Assembly: GCA_030407315.1 (NCBI GenBank)
Contig: JALQPE010002030.1
Span: 39,887-103,886 of the forward strand
From: Asparagopsis taxiformis
Taxonomy: Eukaryota; Rhodophyta; Florideophyceae; Bonnemaisoniales; Bonnemaisoniaceae
DNA: 64,000 nucleotides
Direction of reading: 5' to 3'
Below the pieces are notes generated by a model. That model ran no database searches and was not told the DNA's origin. It saw nothing but the letters and a program-made list of their open reading frames with translations. Below are positions 22,084 to 33,427 of the stretch, in pieces. How positions within the stretch are numbered: position 1 is the stretch's first letter; every line of letters starts with the position of its first letter. The position numbers and the translations under genes were made by a program.

Positions 22084-24007
22084 ATGGAATGCAAGTATGA
22101 AGGGTGCTTCTACTACTGCGTAGATGCTTATGCGCTCGCGCTGCATGAGCGAACGTGTCGCTACCGTTTCAACCCCTCTCCCCAACATTTCAACAACGCT
22201 CGTGTCCCTGCCGTCACCCATGAGCCTGCTCGAAACGGCGACCATGATTCCCCGCAACCCAGCTCCCCAGACCCAGAATCTGGTCGTGCTTCCTCCAGCG
22301 ACTCACCCTGTGACGCTTCACTGCTACCAACCTCAACCCCCTCCCGCGCAGACCTCCTCGTGCAATCCCTCGCCGCCAGTCTCACAACCCTCGAGTACAA
22401 GGCCGGCGCTGGCCGCGTGAGCGAAGTCATCACCATCCTACAAGACCCCGCATTCTCCCTAGAAAAGTTCAACAGCGCCGTTCGCACCGTAGAAGAATGT
22501 CGCCACGTTACCGCTTCCATGGTCGAAACACATTTCCGCACCGAAGGTTACAAGAGCCACATCATTCCAGACAAAACTGGTAAGTACTCGGCACAGCTGT
22601 ACCTCCGCGACCCAGTCGACATGATCCGCAGGCAGTTAGCACTGGCTAACGACCAAAATACTCTCTTCCACCCCTCCCCACAGACCGCCCCAGACGGCAC
22701 CGCAATATTTCTCATCCCCTACACACAGAATTCGCGAAAACGCTGCACCAGGTTACTAGACAGCGCGTGCAGCTCTCGGAAGATCCACAGGTCGTATGGG
22801 CAGAGGAAACTGATCCCACCCCTTCCTCCTTTGCCGGCCTCCTCCAAGTGTACTCCGACAAGAGCAGCACAAGCCTCAAGAGCTCCGCAATCGTCGCATA
22901 CCCCATACACGTCACACTGCTCAACTTCTCCGCCCCCCTCCGTCGCCACTGCATCCGTACCGGCCTCACCATCGTCGGGTATCTTCCGTACATTGTGAAC
23001 CCTTCGTCCAACGCCTTGTTCGGTGATGAAATGCCGACAACCTCTAGTTCTGCTAGTCGCGCTCGCAAAATTGATATTCTTCATAAAGCACTCGAAAAAG
23101 TGTTTTCGTCCCTATCCACCGCGTTCTCTTCCGGGTTCCCCTGCACAGACTCCACTGCAACTGTCCGCCAATGCTTTCCCATCCTAGCCAATTATTGCTG
23201 CGACTTTCCAGAGGCCAAAGAGCTGTCATGCACTCGCAACAGCACTACCACCACACATCCCTGCCACCGCTGCTACATCCCCGCCACTCAACTTGAATCC
23301 AGCGCGCCACACCAGCCCGCTCCCTCGATGATACACGCTCTGCACGCCAAGAGAGCGCTCAGGAGCATACAACTGCTCCGCTCGAAGCTCTCTCCCTCCT
23401 CGAACAACACTCTGTCCTCGAATCGACCGCTCTTTTACCCACCAACAGTCCCCTAGACCCCTACAACATTTTCTCCTTCGAGCCTCTGCACAATCTCCAC
23501 CTCGGCATCTCAAAGCTCATCAAACAGTGCATTGTCCACCGCCTCAGCTCCCCAGACCTCACCACCACCACTGCCTCCCATTCCGGGACACCTCGCACCT
23601 TCAAGAAGGTGAAAAAATCCATCCTCGCCGGCTCAAACAGCATTCTGTCCGCTATCGAACGCGACTACTACATCACCGGTCTTCATGTCGACTTCTCCAA
23701 GGGTGAGAAGGGCACCAATTTGAACGGCCTCTTCACGGAGGACGGCATACGCGGCATGCTCGCAGCCAAAGACTATCACCATGTCGACATGGTGTTCCCT
23801 TTCATCGCAGCATTCATTGACACATGCTGTGACGAAGTAGAGACAGCCCCCCTCACTTCCATCTGCACGCAATACTCTGACCTCGTCGCATGGGTCATGA
23901 AACGCGGTCGCATCAAGCACTGGACTGCCGCCGAACTAGAAAGCCTCCAGAACTCCATTTCCTATTTCAAACAATCAATGCTCTCCACCCTCGGCCCACA
24001 CTACTGA
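22084..24007 (+). pseudogene. Plavaka-like transposase, broken (E1)
   Basis: The protein begins with a zinc-finger-like module (CKYEGC then HERTC). Further on are VGYLPYIVNP, a cysteine pair HPCHRCYIPATQL, and FEPLHNLHLGISKLIKQC. These resemble the conserved blocks (C-x2-C-LVP, LHQ-hkG) of Plavaka/KDZ-type transposases, by recall. Compared with E2, a T is missing near 22710 and a C near 23312, so the frame is lost. The C-terminal frame ends at CAC TAC TGA, where the X array begins, and the expected remainder of the catalytic domain is absent. This is probably a truncated pseudogene. Confidence 0.65.
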
Positions 24008-24014
24008 GTTTGAG

Positions 24015-24385
24015 ATCAAAAAATGTAGTAAATTTACTGCCTGAGGCAGTAAAAATCACTGCCTGAGCAATGTAGTGCCTGAGGCAGTAAAATTACTATT
24101 TTAATTTTTTCAGTTCTAGTGCCGCAGGCAGTAAAATACAAAATTTCCTGGCAGTACGGTATGTAGCAGAATTCAGTACTGTACGATAGCAAATTCTAGT
24201 AATTTTTGCTGGTACCACAGGGCAGTAGTGCAATGCAGTGATTTTTGATGATTTTTGTAATGGAATGTACTGCCATACAGTACTGCCCTGGCAAATGACC
24301 TGGCATTAGAATCAGGCAGTAAAATATACTGGCTCCGGCAGTGAATTGTACTGCCTGCAAGTACTGCCTTGTTAGTAATTGGTGA
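24015..24385. repeat. TACTGCC/GGCAGTA repeat array at left edge of X
   Basis: More than ten CTGCC or GGCAG motifs in both orientations, several fused into the palindrome ACTGCCTGAGGCAGT (for example near 24040 and 24083). The arrangement matches a transposase-binding subterminal array. 24386-24695 is the P1 leader with nothing else recognised. Confidence 0.78.
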
Positions 24386-24695
24386 TTGGTATTTTCTGAG
24401 ATTCAATGTTGCAATAGTTGTCCAGGATAGGGTTGTACAATGTGTTCGCATGTGAGTTCAAGTAGAGAAGAGAGGAAACTATTCTGAAGCTACTAGTAGT
24501 GAGAAGTGTAGAGGATGCATGGTCACATGGAAATGACCGTTACAAAAAGGTAGGAGAAAATCGGTCGTTTTCCGAGGATATGAGTAGAGTAGTTGGCATT
24601 ATTTGTTACTATTGCTAGCATTCTCGTTGCAGAAAAAGCGTTTGGAGTGACACTCTGCGATTGGAACGAGAGGCGAAGGCGAAGTTTGACGGAAG

Positions 24696-26218
24696 ATGGA
24701 ATCTCAGCGTCGTGAGGAAAATCCAAATGACTGCCTAGCAGGGATTATTCGAGAGGGATTCAGGACAGTGACTGGGGAAGTTCGTCGTATTGGGGAGAGG
24801 ATGGATGAAATCGACGATGATCGAACGTCCCAACGCCAGCAAATCGAAAAGCTGATGAGTCGCGTCGAGTTTATAGTAACGGAATTACAGGGTGTGAAAG
24901 ACATCTGTGATGGTTTATTACAGCAGAGTCAGGGCAATTCGAAGAAGGGGATGACTGACAAGGACAGGGACCGGTTGCGCATCTCGCAGTCAGCAGAACT
25001 ATCGTTTTCTTACAATTTTCTGTGTGCAGTATTTGGAACTGTTGTACCTTTGCTGGTCGACAAGATTGATGCTGGGGCGACAATTTACACCAACCAAGGA
25101 ATCTACGACCTCCGTGGTTGCAGGTTGCTCTCTGCAATGATGTTTGCGAAGCAGAGCAATGACAAGAGGGATGTGTTCCAATCCAACACCGGGAAGAACA
25201 ACATCGAGCTTCGATTCCAAGTGGTGATGTCTCTCCTGCGGAACATTCAGAAGGAAAAGTCGGGTACAGGCCGTACAGTGGAAGGCTCGAGCTCTGGACG
25301 CGATTCGAATGCGTTCAACGTCTGGAAGGAGAACAAGTACATTCCGGACAAAATAATCGAAGAAGTTGTTTATGGTGCCACTGGCGATGGCCGAAACCAG
25401 CCTGCAGGAAGCATTGACGGAGGGGCTAGGAAGCGGAGGAAAACAGATGGAAATGGTGGACAGTTGAGCAAGCGTGAAATATCTTTGGCTGTTACGAAAG
25501 TTGTGCTGACAAAGGTGCTCGGTTTCCTGAACAAGTCTAGAGAGCAGGTGCGCCATCGATTTCTTGTCGAACTGGGGTTCGCTCTAGTCTTGGAAACAGA
25601 CGCCTCTATCACTTTCGAGTTTCCAACTCACGATCTCATTCGAGATATGGATGTTATCCCCGATACCCGTGTGACCAACGGAAATCTAAGGCCTGAGGAA
25701 CGGAAAGTTGTGGATGACAAGAATTCCGAGATCATGGTACAATTCATCGCTGAACGGAAAGAGATGGTTGTCATCATTCAGTACGAAGTCGAGATATCGG
25801 GATGTGTGGCCAAAAGGATGATTCGAAGGAGAATCAATATCCTGGAGGTAGCCCTGAACACTGCAATTGCTTTCCTTCAATGCACGAGTAGAATGGTTTT
25901 CCTGCGACGTTCCTGCAATTCACTCATATTTGTCTATCAATCGCTTCCGGGATTCTAGGAATTTTCAAGGTACAATCAGGTCAGACCTTCGAAGAAAGTG
26001 TACAAGACGAGCTCAAACAATTAGGAAAGGCGATGTTGCCGAGTGACCGAATCTGTAAGAGGCATCTCTGCGAAGATGTACTGACAATTACTAACGAAAA
26101 ATTCGATGAACAACACTTGGAACAGCGTAGTACCGCGTTTGAGGAGGATAGCGGACATGGAAATGAAGAAGATGGGAGTGAAAGCTACGTTGAAGTTTTC
26201 CTTGATGAGGAAGATTGA
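24696..26218 (+). CDS. P1: unknown coiled-coil protein of unit X (probably two exons)
   Basis: The ATG at 24696 opens a 420-codon frame. Residues ~20-75 form a likely coiled coil (IREGFRTVTGEVRRIGERMDE onward). A globular part follows, with a basic nuclear-signal-like patch (ARKRRKTDG) near residue 245. The first frame stops at 25958. A candidate 71-nt intron, 25888-25958 (GTAGAA...TTCTAG), would instead continue into TFEESVQDELKQLGKAM and an acidic tail ending FLDEED at 26218, with AATAAA 70 bp later. A frameshift is the alternative. Family and function are not recognised. Its 3' end faces P2. Confidence 0.6.
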
Positions 26219-26535
26219 TAATGGAAGCGTAGAAGTAAAGTTTCATAGCCTTTGAAGGGAACCGACTACTACGAGAGACTTAAGAGAAATAAAAACCTTT
26301 AGATGTGAAACTGTCTAGGATGTGCGTGGAAAAGGTGCACCGCAGCATGCTACGTACTACATGGTGTACTGGAAACAATAGCTATCGTTCTTATTTTTCA
26401 GCTCACTCTGCGACTAGAAAGCGTCATGTCTACTACGATTAAGAGTTTTACCCTGTCATTGAGCACGCCTCTAGTAGCTTCGGGGCCTGTGTAGTCCCAT
26501 CCAATGCCGTAGCTCCACCTGGCAGAGTAGTGCGG

Positions 26536-26720
26536 AAAATAATACCGGGTATTATTTTGAGGAATATTTTGCCAAGTGGAGGGCAATCATTCGTACCGAC
26601 TACAGGCGATCCCTGGACGAAACCTAAGAATAATACCCGGTATTATTTTCAGGGATATTTTGCCAAGTGGAGGGCAATCATTGTTACAGAATGCAGACAG
26701 TCCCTGGACGAAGGAACAGG
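26536..26720. terminator. Paired AATAATACCCGGTATTATT palindromes between P1 and P2
   Basis: Two ~94-bp direct repeats, each starting with the palindrome (26536-26558 and 26629-26647) and followed by ATATTTTGCCAAGTGGAGGGC. They lie between convergent genes. The same palindrome recurs three times 3' of P3 (51.2-51.46 kb), so a 3'-end or insulating role is plausible; this is inference. Confidence 0.5.
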
Positions 26721-26823
26721 CCAGAAAGATACGGAGCATGTATCGATGGATACCATCGACTTAATCGAGGTTGACTAACTCTAAACAGTCTTGTAGACCC
26801 ATCTAGAAAAGATAGAAAACGTT

Positions 26824-28222
26824 TTACTCGGAGGCGACATCGTGTACGGTAGGATGAGGTGCATCGACAGGGGAACTATTCTGTCCAACGATAATGTCAT
26901 GTCCAATTGTGTCTAGCTCGCTGCAGATGGTGTGTCCACTGAAAATGCATGCTGGGAGGTTCAAGTATGCAGTTCCCAACACAACATTCTTGAGAACGCG
27001 CTCGAAAGTTCCATATGGACGAGGGCCTTGAACAGGTTTCCAGGTCAGTGAGAACGAGTTGGCCAGTTTGAAATTTTTGCTGTCCGGCAGCTCAAAGTTC
27101 TCCTGCATTTCTCGACTTGAGAGGAAGCGAGCTTCCAAAGGATACGAATAGCTGCAATTGACATAGTCGTATTCATCAGATTCTCGAGTAAGAACGACAG
27201 TACTACTCATGTTTTCAGATCTCCTGTATAAAGAGGAACCAACAAGAACAGCCTTTGTAGATGGAATAAAATCTTCTGAAGCACTGTCTGCTAGAGTTCC
27301 CAAAACTCTAATGACAGAAGACCCAGAATCGTGTCGTGTTTTCTTCCACTTGAGGATAGTAGAGTTCGTGCATGTAGACATGGAAGGAGCTAAAGTATTG
27401 CAGAGGTCATAGTATGTTCCAAAGTGGATCGATAGCTCTTTATCTCTCCCAGTTGAAATTCGAACCGCCTCGACGCTCGGCAGGAAAATTGTGTTTGGGT
27501 TGTTCTTCTCTTCGCATAGCCTGGAAATTTGTAAAAACTGTTCAAGCGAGCAATCTGCTCTTGCCGTCACATAGTCTTGCACCAAGGAGCTCACTTCCCG
27601 GCCTGTTTCAGACTTCGTGAGACTTCGTGATTTTGGAGGACAGGGGTTTGTCCAGTTTTAAGCCAACTCTCTGGAACAGGTAGTCGCACACAATGTTTCC
27701 GAAGATGGGTCCAGTAGCGCTTGATGAACCGCGACAGTTGAGAATCTGCCTTTCGAGGTAGGATACCTTTTGAAACAGCTTGGATATGTCCTCATTGATG
27801 TTAGGACCAGGAGGACTCTCATCGCAAACTAAGCGCGGCTCGGACTTGGATCGACTCAACAAGTTTTGTTTGCAGTCTTTTTTATGGAAACTGTCTTCAC
27901 CCGCAGACGAGATCGTCTGCTCTAGTGCTAGTTGCTCTCCAAACCTCCAACGTAGCATGTTTCCAGAGTCAATGTCCAGCAGCGAATTGTTCTTGAATAA
28001 TTTTGTTGTAGAGACTGACTGGTCGAAACCGTGTTCAGATTGATATTGCAGCGTAACAAACAAGTTTCCAGTCAAACAATGTGCTCCGGACGCGTCCGGC
28101 TTGGCAGTACTCAAAACTTTGGCGCCCCACCAAACCTTTTTCTGTTTCCTTCCTCTCGTTCGTAAACTCCATTCTACTTCAATGACTGATCCTTCGGAGA
28201 TAAAGTCTGTTGGGTCTTGCAT
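26824..28222 (-). pseudogene. P2: Tudor/Agenet-like protein of unit X, with a 10-bp duplication
   Basis: The ATG at 28222 opens MQDPTDFISEGSVIEVEWSL. The N-terminal ~90 residues (VWWGAKVLS, FVTLQYQSEHGF, then MLRWRFG) have the pattern of a Tudor/Agenet-type chromatin reader: EVEW, WW-AKV, YQ and a tryptophan-containing end. A short helix (KLFQKVSYLERQIL) follows, then an unknown C-terminal domain. The frame stops at 27608 because GACTTCGTGA is tandemly duplicated (plus strand 27611-27630). With one copy, the frame runs on to 26824 as one protein of about 460 residues. So the gene was recently single and intact; an assembly error is possible. It is divergent from P3. Confidence 0.6.
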
Positions 28223-28513
28223 AATGGGTATTCCCAGGAAAAGAATGGAAGAGGTATCGACTGAGGAAACAGGAAAGATGACGAAACTGTACAGCTTGTA
28301 TCCGTGTGGAATGATAGAGAGAAAATTGGTAGGTTACTATTTTTATACTTGCATAACTCGTAACGGTTATAAATTACTAACACCTGTCCCAAGCGACATG
28401 GGAGACCAACATCGTGATGATCATCTCTCTTGAACATTCATCACCATATAATAAAGATCTTATTCCGAGCTGCTCGAAGCCATTACCAGTAGATTGGGTG
28501 TATTTTTCGCTGT
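28223..28513. other. Intergenic region upstream of P2
   Basis: 291 bp between the P2 start and the E2 insertion. Together with 47072-47513 it would form a ~730-bp divergent promoter region between P2 and P3. No motif is firmly assigned. Confidence 0.45.
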
Positions 28514-28561
28514 CGTCTGTGTTTTCGGAAGTGGACGCGGACGTCCAGTCTCTCTAGTACG
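28514..28561 (+). repeat. Left terminal inverted repeat of E2
   Basis: Pairs with 47024-47071: three mismatches in the first 33 bp, then a looser match including CTCTAGTAC. It contains the palindrome GGACGTCC. The same end occurs at 20165 (E1). Confidence 0.85.
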
Positions 28562-28645
28562 GGTCCTAGTCGGCCCCGAGATTTACTAGAACAAATGAAC
28601 GTCCGCGTCCGAAAAAAAATAAAAATTTTTTGGATGCGGACGTCC

Positions 28646-28860
28646 ACTTTCTCTAGTACATATGGCGGAATACTAGGGCCCGACATCCACTTTCTCTAGT
28701 ACATATGGCGGAATACTAGGACCCGACATCCACTTTCTCTAGTACATATGGCGGAATACTAGGACCCGACATCCACTTTCTCTAGTACATATGGCGGAAT
28801 ACTAGGACCCGACATCCACTTTCTCTAGTACGTTCGGCGGAATACTAGGACCCGACATCC
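28646..28860 (+). repeat. 43-bp tandem repeat, five copies (E2)
   Basis: Units begin at 28646, 28689, 28732, 28775 and 28818 and are almost identical. Each carries CTCTAGTAC and ACTAGGACCCGACATCC, elements also seen in the terminal repeats, so they probably extend the transposase-binding zone. Confidence 0.9.
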
Positions 28861-28985
28861 AGTATACAATATATCAGCGAAAAACGGGAGGGAAGAAATT
28901 ACAGCGGATGGTAAATTCAGGGCCCATATCGGACCGTATTTTATTCTCTCATTTACGAAACTGCTCGTATACAATACGTCTCTCT

Positions 28986-29172
28986 AGAATAGGAAATACA
29001 TATCTGGTCAGAATAGGAAATAAATACCCGGTTAGAATAGGAAATACGTATCCAGCCAGAATACGGAATACGTATCCAGCCAGAATACGAAATACGTATC
29101 CAGCCAGAATACGGAATATGTATCCAGCCAGAATATGAAATACGTATCCAGCCGGAATACAAAATACCTGTC
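28986..29172 (+). repeat. 24-bp tandem repeat, seven units plus partial (E2)
   Basis: Regular 24-bp units (GGAAATACGTATCCAGCC type). Homologous to 20507-20646, with two more units. Confidence 0.88.
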
Positions 29173-30513
29173 AGCATATCGTCGATCACCCATTCCCTCA
29201 CTATCGCGTTCTCCCTACCATCCGAACGCCATGCACCACCATCCGCACATACTTCAAGAACCCTCACGACCTTGATTACAAAAAATCCGCTCCTTCCCAA
29301 TTCCATCCCGCTTTCCTCGACACCACCCCAGCGCATTAAATCATCAAGACATCAAACACGAACATGGTCAGCAAAATCTTACACCACTTGAAACCCACTC
29401 TCACTTCTATCGTATGCCCAAAATATACACATACCAGAAACACCTCACAGCTTCATTCCCCATCTTCCTACATCCCTTCTTCACTCTCCTTCAGTCCTGC
29501 CGTTCCTGCTTCACCACTCCTGCATCACATACAAAACATCAACCCCAACAGTCAGATTCAAAAGCAACGCTTACCACGACAGATATCCTAGAAACTTCCT
29601 TACTTACCTCTCATCCATCCTACACACAATACAAACCATGATCCAAAAACCTTGCAATGAATAATCAAAGTCAGCAGTCCATATCTTTGCAAAACAAGTC
29701 TTGGTGCTCAGTGAAACTTACCTTCTGTGATCAACATTCCTGCACCATCTACACAACATCGGAATCAACCACAACAGTCAGACCCAAAACCAACCTTCCC
29801 TCGCTGCTTACTTTCAAAACTCGCACACTTACCTTCGCTCCACACAATACACACCATGACTCAATAGGCTTCCAATGAAAAATATCGCATCAACGGAAAT
29901 AGTCAGACTCAAAACCAACCTTCCCTCGCTGCTTACTTTCAAAACTCGCACACTTACCTTACCTGTTCCACCCTGCACACAATAAAAACCATAAATCACG
30001 TAATCGTGTAGCCAAGAAAAGTAGTCAGCATTCCGCATCTTCGCACAACCGGTCTGGGCGCCGAATGTGACTTACCTTCCGTCATCACTATTCCTCCATC
30101 ACCTACGCAACATCGGAATCAATCGCAACAGTCAGATTGAAAACCAACGTTTCCCTCGCTACATACCCTGAGAACTCGCAAATGTACCTCTCATCCATCC
30201 TACACACAATACAAACCATGATCCAAAAACCTTGCAATGAATAATAATCAAAGTCAGCAGTCCATATCTTTGCAAAACAAGTCTTGGTGCTCAGTGAAAC
30301 TTACCTTCCGTCATCAACATTCCTGCATCATCTACACAACATTGGAATCAACCACAACAGTCAGACTCAAAACCAACCTTCCCTCGCACCATACTTTCAA
30401 AACTTCACGTACCTCTCTTCCATCCTCCGCTTAATACACACCATGAGTCAACATGCTTCCAAGGAAAAATATCGCATAAACGGAAATAGTCAGACTCAAA
30501 CTCCACGCTTCCC
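29173..30513 (+). repeat. E2 leader: diverged direct repeats
   Basis: Four to five imperfect copies of a ~190-240-bp unit (about 29440-29640, 29690-29880, 29900-30000, 30060-30200, 30280-30450) with CATTCCTGCA, CAACAGTCAGA and ACCAACCTTCCCTCG. E1 has two. Guanine is scarce on the plus strand. No gene is supported. Confidence 0.65.
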
Positions 30514-30637
30514 TTTGACCGCCTTTGCTTTGTTTAGTGTAAAGGATGGAACGAAGGTACGTGCGCGAATCTTCATCAAGATTCGCGCACGTAACTTCAT
30601 TCCATCCTTTACACTAAACAAAGCAAAGGCGGTCAAA
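30514..30637. repeat. 124-bp near-perfect hairpin (E2)
   Basis: Two 60-bp arms match at 58 positions around a 4-base centre (CATC). The outer arms start TTTGACCGCC and end GGCGGTCAAA. It lies ~580 bp upstream of the transposase. In E1 the corresponding site keeps only the inner 38 bp, now perfect. Confidence 0.92.
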
Positions 30638-31220
30638 GAATCTCAGTCGGTGATGAGGGCGGAGTGGAGCCTGCGGCGTCGACCGGACAGCTTTCAGCGT
30701 CCGCTTAAGTCTTGCTGTGCATACTCGAAATCATCGCCGGCAGTGAGATTGAGTATGGCCCAAGCCATGGTCCCTGAATCCCCGAACAATGAGATCCGAA
30801 TGGAGAACAACGTATATAAACATATAATGAAATATATGAGAATCCATTTGCTTTCCTTACATGATCCGTGGCATATCCGCTGTAAAGCACATTCAGATTC
30901 CACGAAGTTTGGAAATAAAAAAGTTTATTATTACAAATGAATTAATTGAAAATTCATGTCCCAGGGCAGTCGTTCGTCCTTCCATGCACACGTTGCCAGC
31001 ACGCAATGTGATGTAACAGTTGGAAATGATTGAACTCTCGGTTAAATTCCACCGTTGGGATGTCAGCTGGAGTGAGCACAAAACTACTACCCACAAAACT
31101 ACGAACGAACACGTTACATTCCAAGTCTCGAAAGCACCACAAAAATAAAATTGGTCGCATCTGGACGGCACAGTCTCCCCTGTTCAGCTCGCAATCCTCC
31201 CTTTTGCGTCAAAACTCGAC

Positions 31221-32650
31221 ATGGAATGCAAGTATGAAGGGTGCTTCTACTACTGCGTAGATGCTTATGCGCTCGCGCTGCATGAGCGAACGTGTCGCTA
31301 CCGTTTCAACCCCTCTCCCAACATTTCAACAACGCTCGTGTCCCTGCCGTCACCCATGAGCCTGCTCGAAACGGCGACCATGATTCCCCGCAACCCAGCT
31401 CCCCAGACCCAGAATCTGGTCGTGCTTCCTCCAGCGACTCACCCTGTGACGCTCCACTGCCACCAGCCTCAACACCCTCCCGCGCAGACCTCCTCGTGCA
31501 ATCCCTCGCCGCCAGTCTCACAACCCTCGAGTACAAGGCCGGCGCTGGCCGCGTGAGCGAAGTCATCACCATCCTACAAGACCCCGCATTCTCCCTAGAA
31601 AAGTTCAACAGCGCCGTTCGCACCGTAGAAGAATGTCGCCACGTTACCGCTTCCATGGTCGAAACACATTTCCGCACCGAAGGTTACAAGAGCCACATCG
31701 TTCCAGACAAAACTGGTAAGTACTCGGCACAGCTGTACCTCCGCGACCCAGTCGACATGCTCCGCAGGCAGTTAGCACTGGCTAACGACCAAAATACTCT
31801 CTTCCACCCCTCCCCACAGACCGCCCCAGACGGCACCGCAATATTTTCTCATCCCCTACACACAGAATTCGCGAAAACGCTGCACCAGGTTACTAGACAG
31901 CGCGTGCAGCTCTCGGAAGATCCACAGGTCGTATGGGCAGAGGAAACTGATCCCACACCTTCCTCCTTTGCCGGCCTCCTCCAAGTGTACTCCGACAAGA
32001 GCAGCACAAGCCTCAAGAGCTCCGCAATCGTCGCATACCCCATACACGTCACACTGCTCAACTTCTCCGCCCCCTCCGTCGCCACTGCATCCGTACCGGC
32101 CTCACCATCGTCGGGTATCTTCCGTACATTGTTAACCCTTCGTCCAACGCCTTGTTCGGTGATGAAATGCCGACAACCTCTAGTTCTGCTAGTCGCGCTC
32201 GCAAAATTGATATTCTTCATAAAGCACTCGAAAAAGTGTTTTCGTCCCTATCCACCGCGTTCTCTTCCGGGTTCCCCTGCACAGACTCTACTGCCACTGT
32301 CCGCCAATGCTTTCCCATCCTAGCCAATTATTGCTGCGACTTTCCAGAGGCCAAAGAGCTGTCGTGCACTCGCAACAGCACTACCACCACACATCCCTAC
32401 CACCGCTGCTACATCCCCGCCACTCAACTTGAATCCAGCGCGCCACACCAGCCCCGCTCCCTTGATGATGCACTCTCTGCACGCCAAGAGAGCGCTCAGG
32501 AGCTTACAACTGCTCCTCTTGAAGCTCTCTCCCTCCTCGAACAACACTCTGTCCTCGAATTGACCGCTCTTATACCAAGTAACAGTCCCTTATAGGAGTT
32601 GTAGGGGTCAATAGACACCACAACACATTCTCCTTCGAGCCTCTGCACAA
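31221..32650 (+). pseudogene. Plavaka-like transposase, truncated (E2)
   Basis: The start MECKYEGCFYYC and the following ~450 residues match E1. Here the frame survives two sites where E1 is shifted, but one C is missing in the C-run near 32070, breaking the frame at the FSAP position. Homology ends at 32650 within the ...FEPLHN codons, where the sequence jumps to the repeat family of the right array. The catalytic C-terminal part is absent. Confidence 0.68.
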
Positions 32651-32708
32651 TGGCTTGCAGTTGGAACTTGCAGAAGCCGATGATGGCCCCGGTCGGGCCG
32701 CTGCCAGT
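32651..32708 (-). repeat. Outer edge of the left arm: fragment of the right-array repeat
   Basis: In reverse orientation this stretch (GGCCCGACCGGGGCCATC, then GGCTTCTGCAAG) matches copies at 44.71-44.78 and 45.23-45.28 kb. It is thus an inverted piece of the array family joined directly to the broken transposase. Confidence 0.7.
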
Positions 32709-33076
32709 TTCTGGGGCCGTTGTGACCAAATTAGACGACCTGAATTGAATTAAAATTTGGGCTATTCTCAAAAACATGCACATGTGAACATGTTTTTGAG
32801 ATGGGGGTGTGCCGTACGGCACTTTCGACCTCCCAAATCGATGCTTTTTGCAATTTTCTTGGTCCCGAAATTTTAGAATTTCTGGGCTTGCATGTTTGTA
32901 AAGAGGGTAGCGAAGGCGATATTAGAGGGAAAAAGAGGCTGGAAAGTAGAGGAGCGGCTGGTCGTAGCGGCTGAATGCCTTGGAGAGTTGCACTAAATTA
33001 GTTTGGTTTAGTTACGCTGGTAAAGAAGTTAAATACGTTCTCGTGTCTCTTGTTCTGGACGATGTGACGGTGTGTG

Positions 33077-33427
33077 TCATAATGTGGTGGAAGTAAGAGG
33101 GTGAGCATCGGGGTGGGAGTATGGGACGATATAATCAGATGGAGATGAAGTGCTGGCAGGAATGATACTCTGTGACTGCGAGTCGTGCGCAATGGGAAGA
33201 GGGCAGTGCGACAGATCGTATGTGTAGGAGTAATGGATCAGTGGGTGTGTCGAATAATACGCGAAGCGAAGCAGCATACCTGGCGCAAGGACTGGTGTGG
33301 CGATTGTCGTCTCATTCATTGAAGTGATGGGACGTGCAGTGGAAAACGGGTGGGTGTTGGTTGGGTGGCACATCGAGTGAATCACGGAAAATACGTTTTC
33401 CCCTTGGACGACGCTCTCTGCCCGCAT
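33077..33427 (-). CDS. Hypothetical ORF in left arm (116 aa)
   Basis: Starts MRAESVVQGENVF at an ATG. Rich in Ser, Thr and Pro with many histidines and tyrosines in the second half. No family is recognised. It could be a further captured fragment or chance; the identical copy is at 42001-42351. Confidence 0.25.
   Translation of the reverse strand: MRAESVVQGENVFSVIHSMCHPTNTHPFSTARPITSMNETTIATPVLAPGMLLRFAYYSTHPLIHYSYTYDLSHCPLPIAHDSQSQSIIPASTSSPSDYIVPYSHPDAHPLTSTTL

Larger units (their letters stand above)
20165..23998 (+). mobile_element. Element E1: left part of a Plavaka/CMC-like DNA transposon
   Basis: It begins CGTCTGTGTTTTCGG, the same end as E2 at 28514, and stays nearly identical to E2 through the leader repeats and transposase. 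It breaks near 23998-24010, where the GGCAGTA array of unit X starts. No right terminal repeat is present in the window. The flanking dinucleotide at its left is AG. Confidence 0.82.

Noticed and set aside
28908..29138. Octapeptide-repeat protein (YPARIRN-type) from the 24-bp array
   Set aside because: The 24-bp period keeps any frame open, the frame has no extension beyond the repeats, and unit number varies between copies.
28646..29172. CRISPR-like array
   Set aside because: Repeats are directly adjacent without unique spacers, there are no cas genes, and the setting is a eukaryotic transposon.
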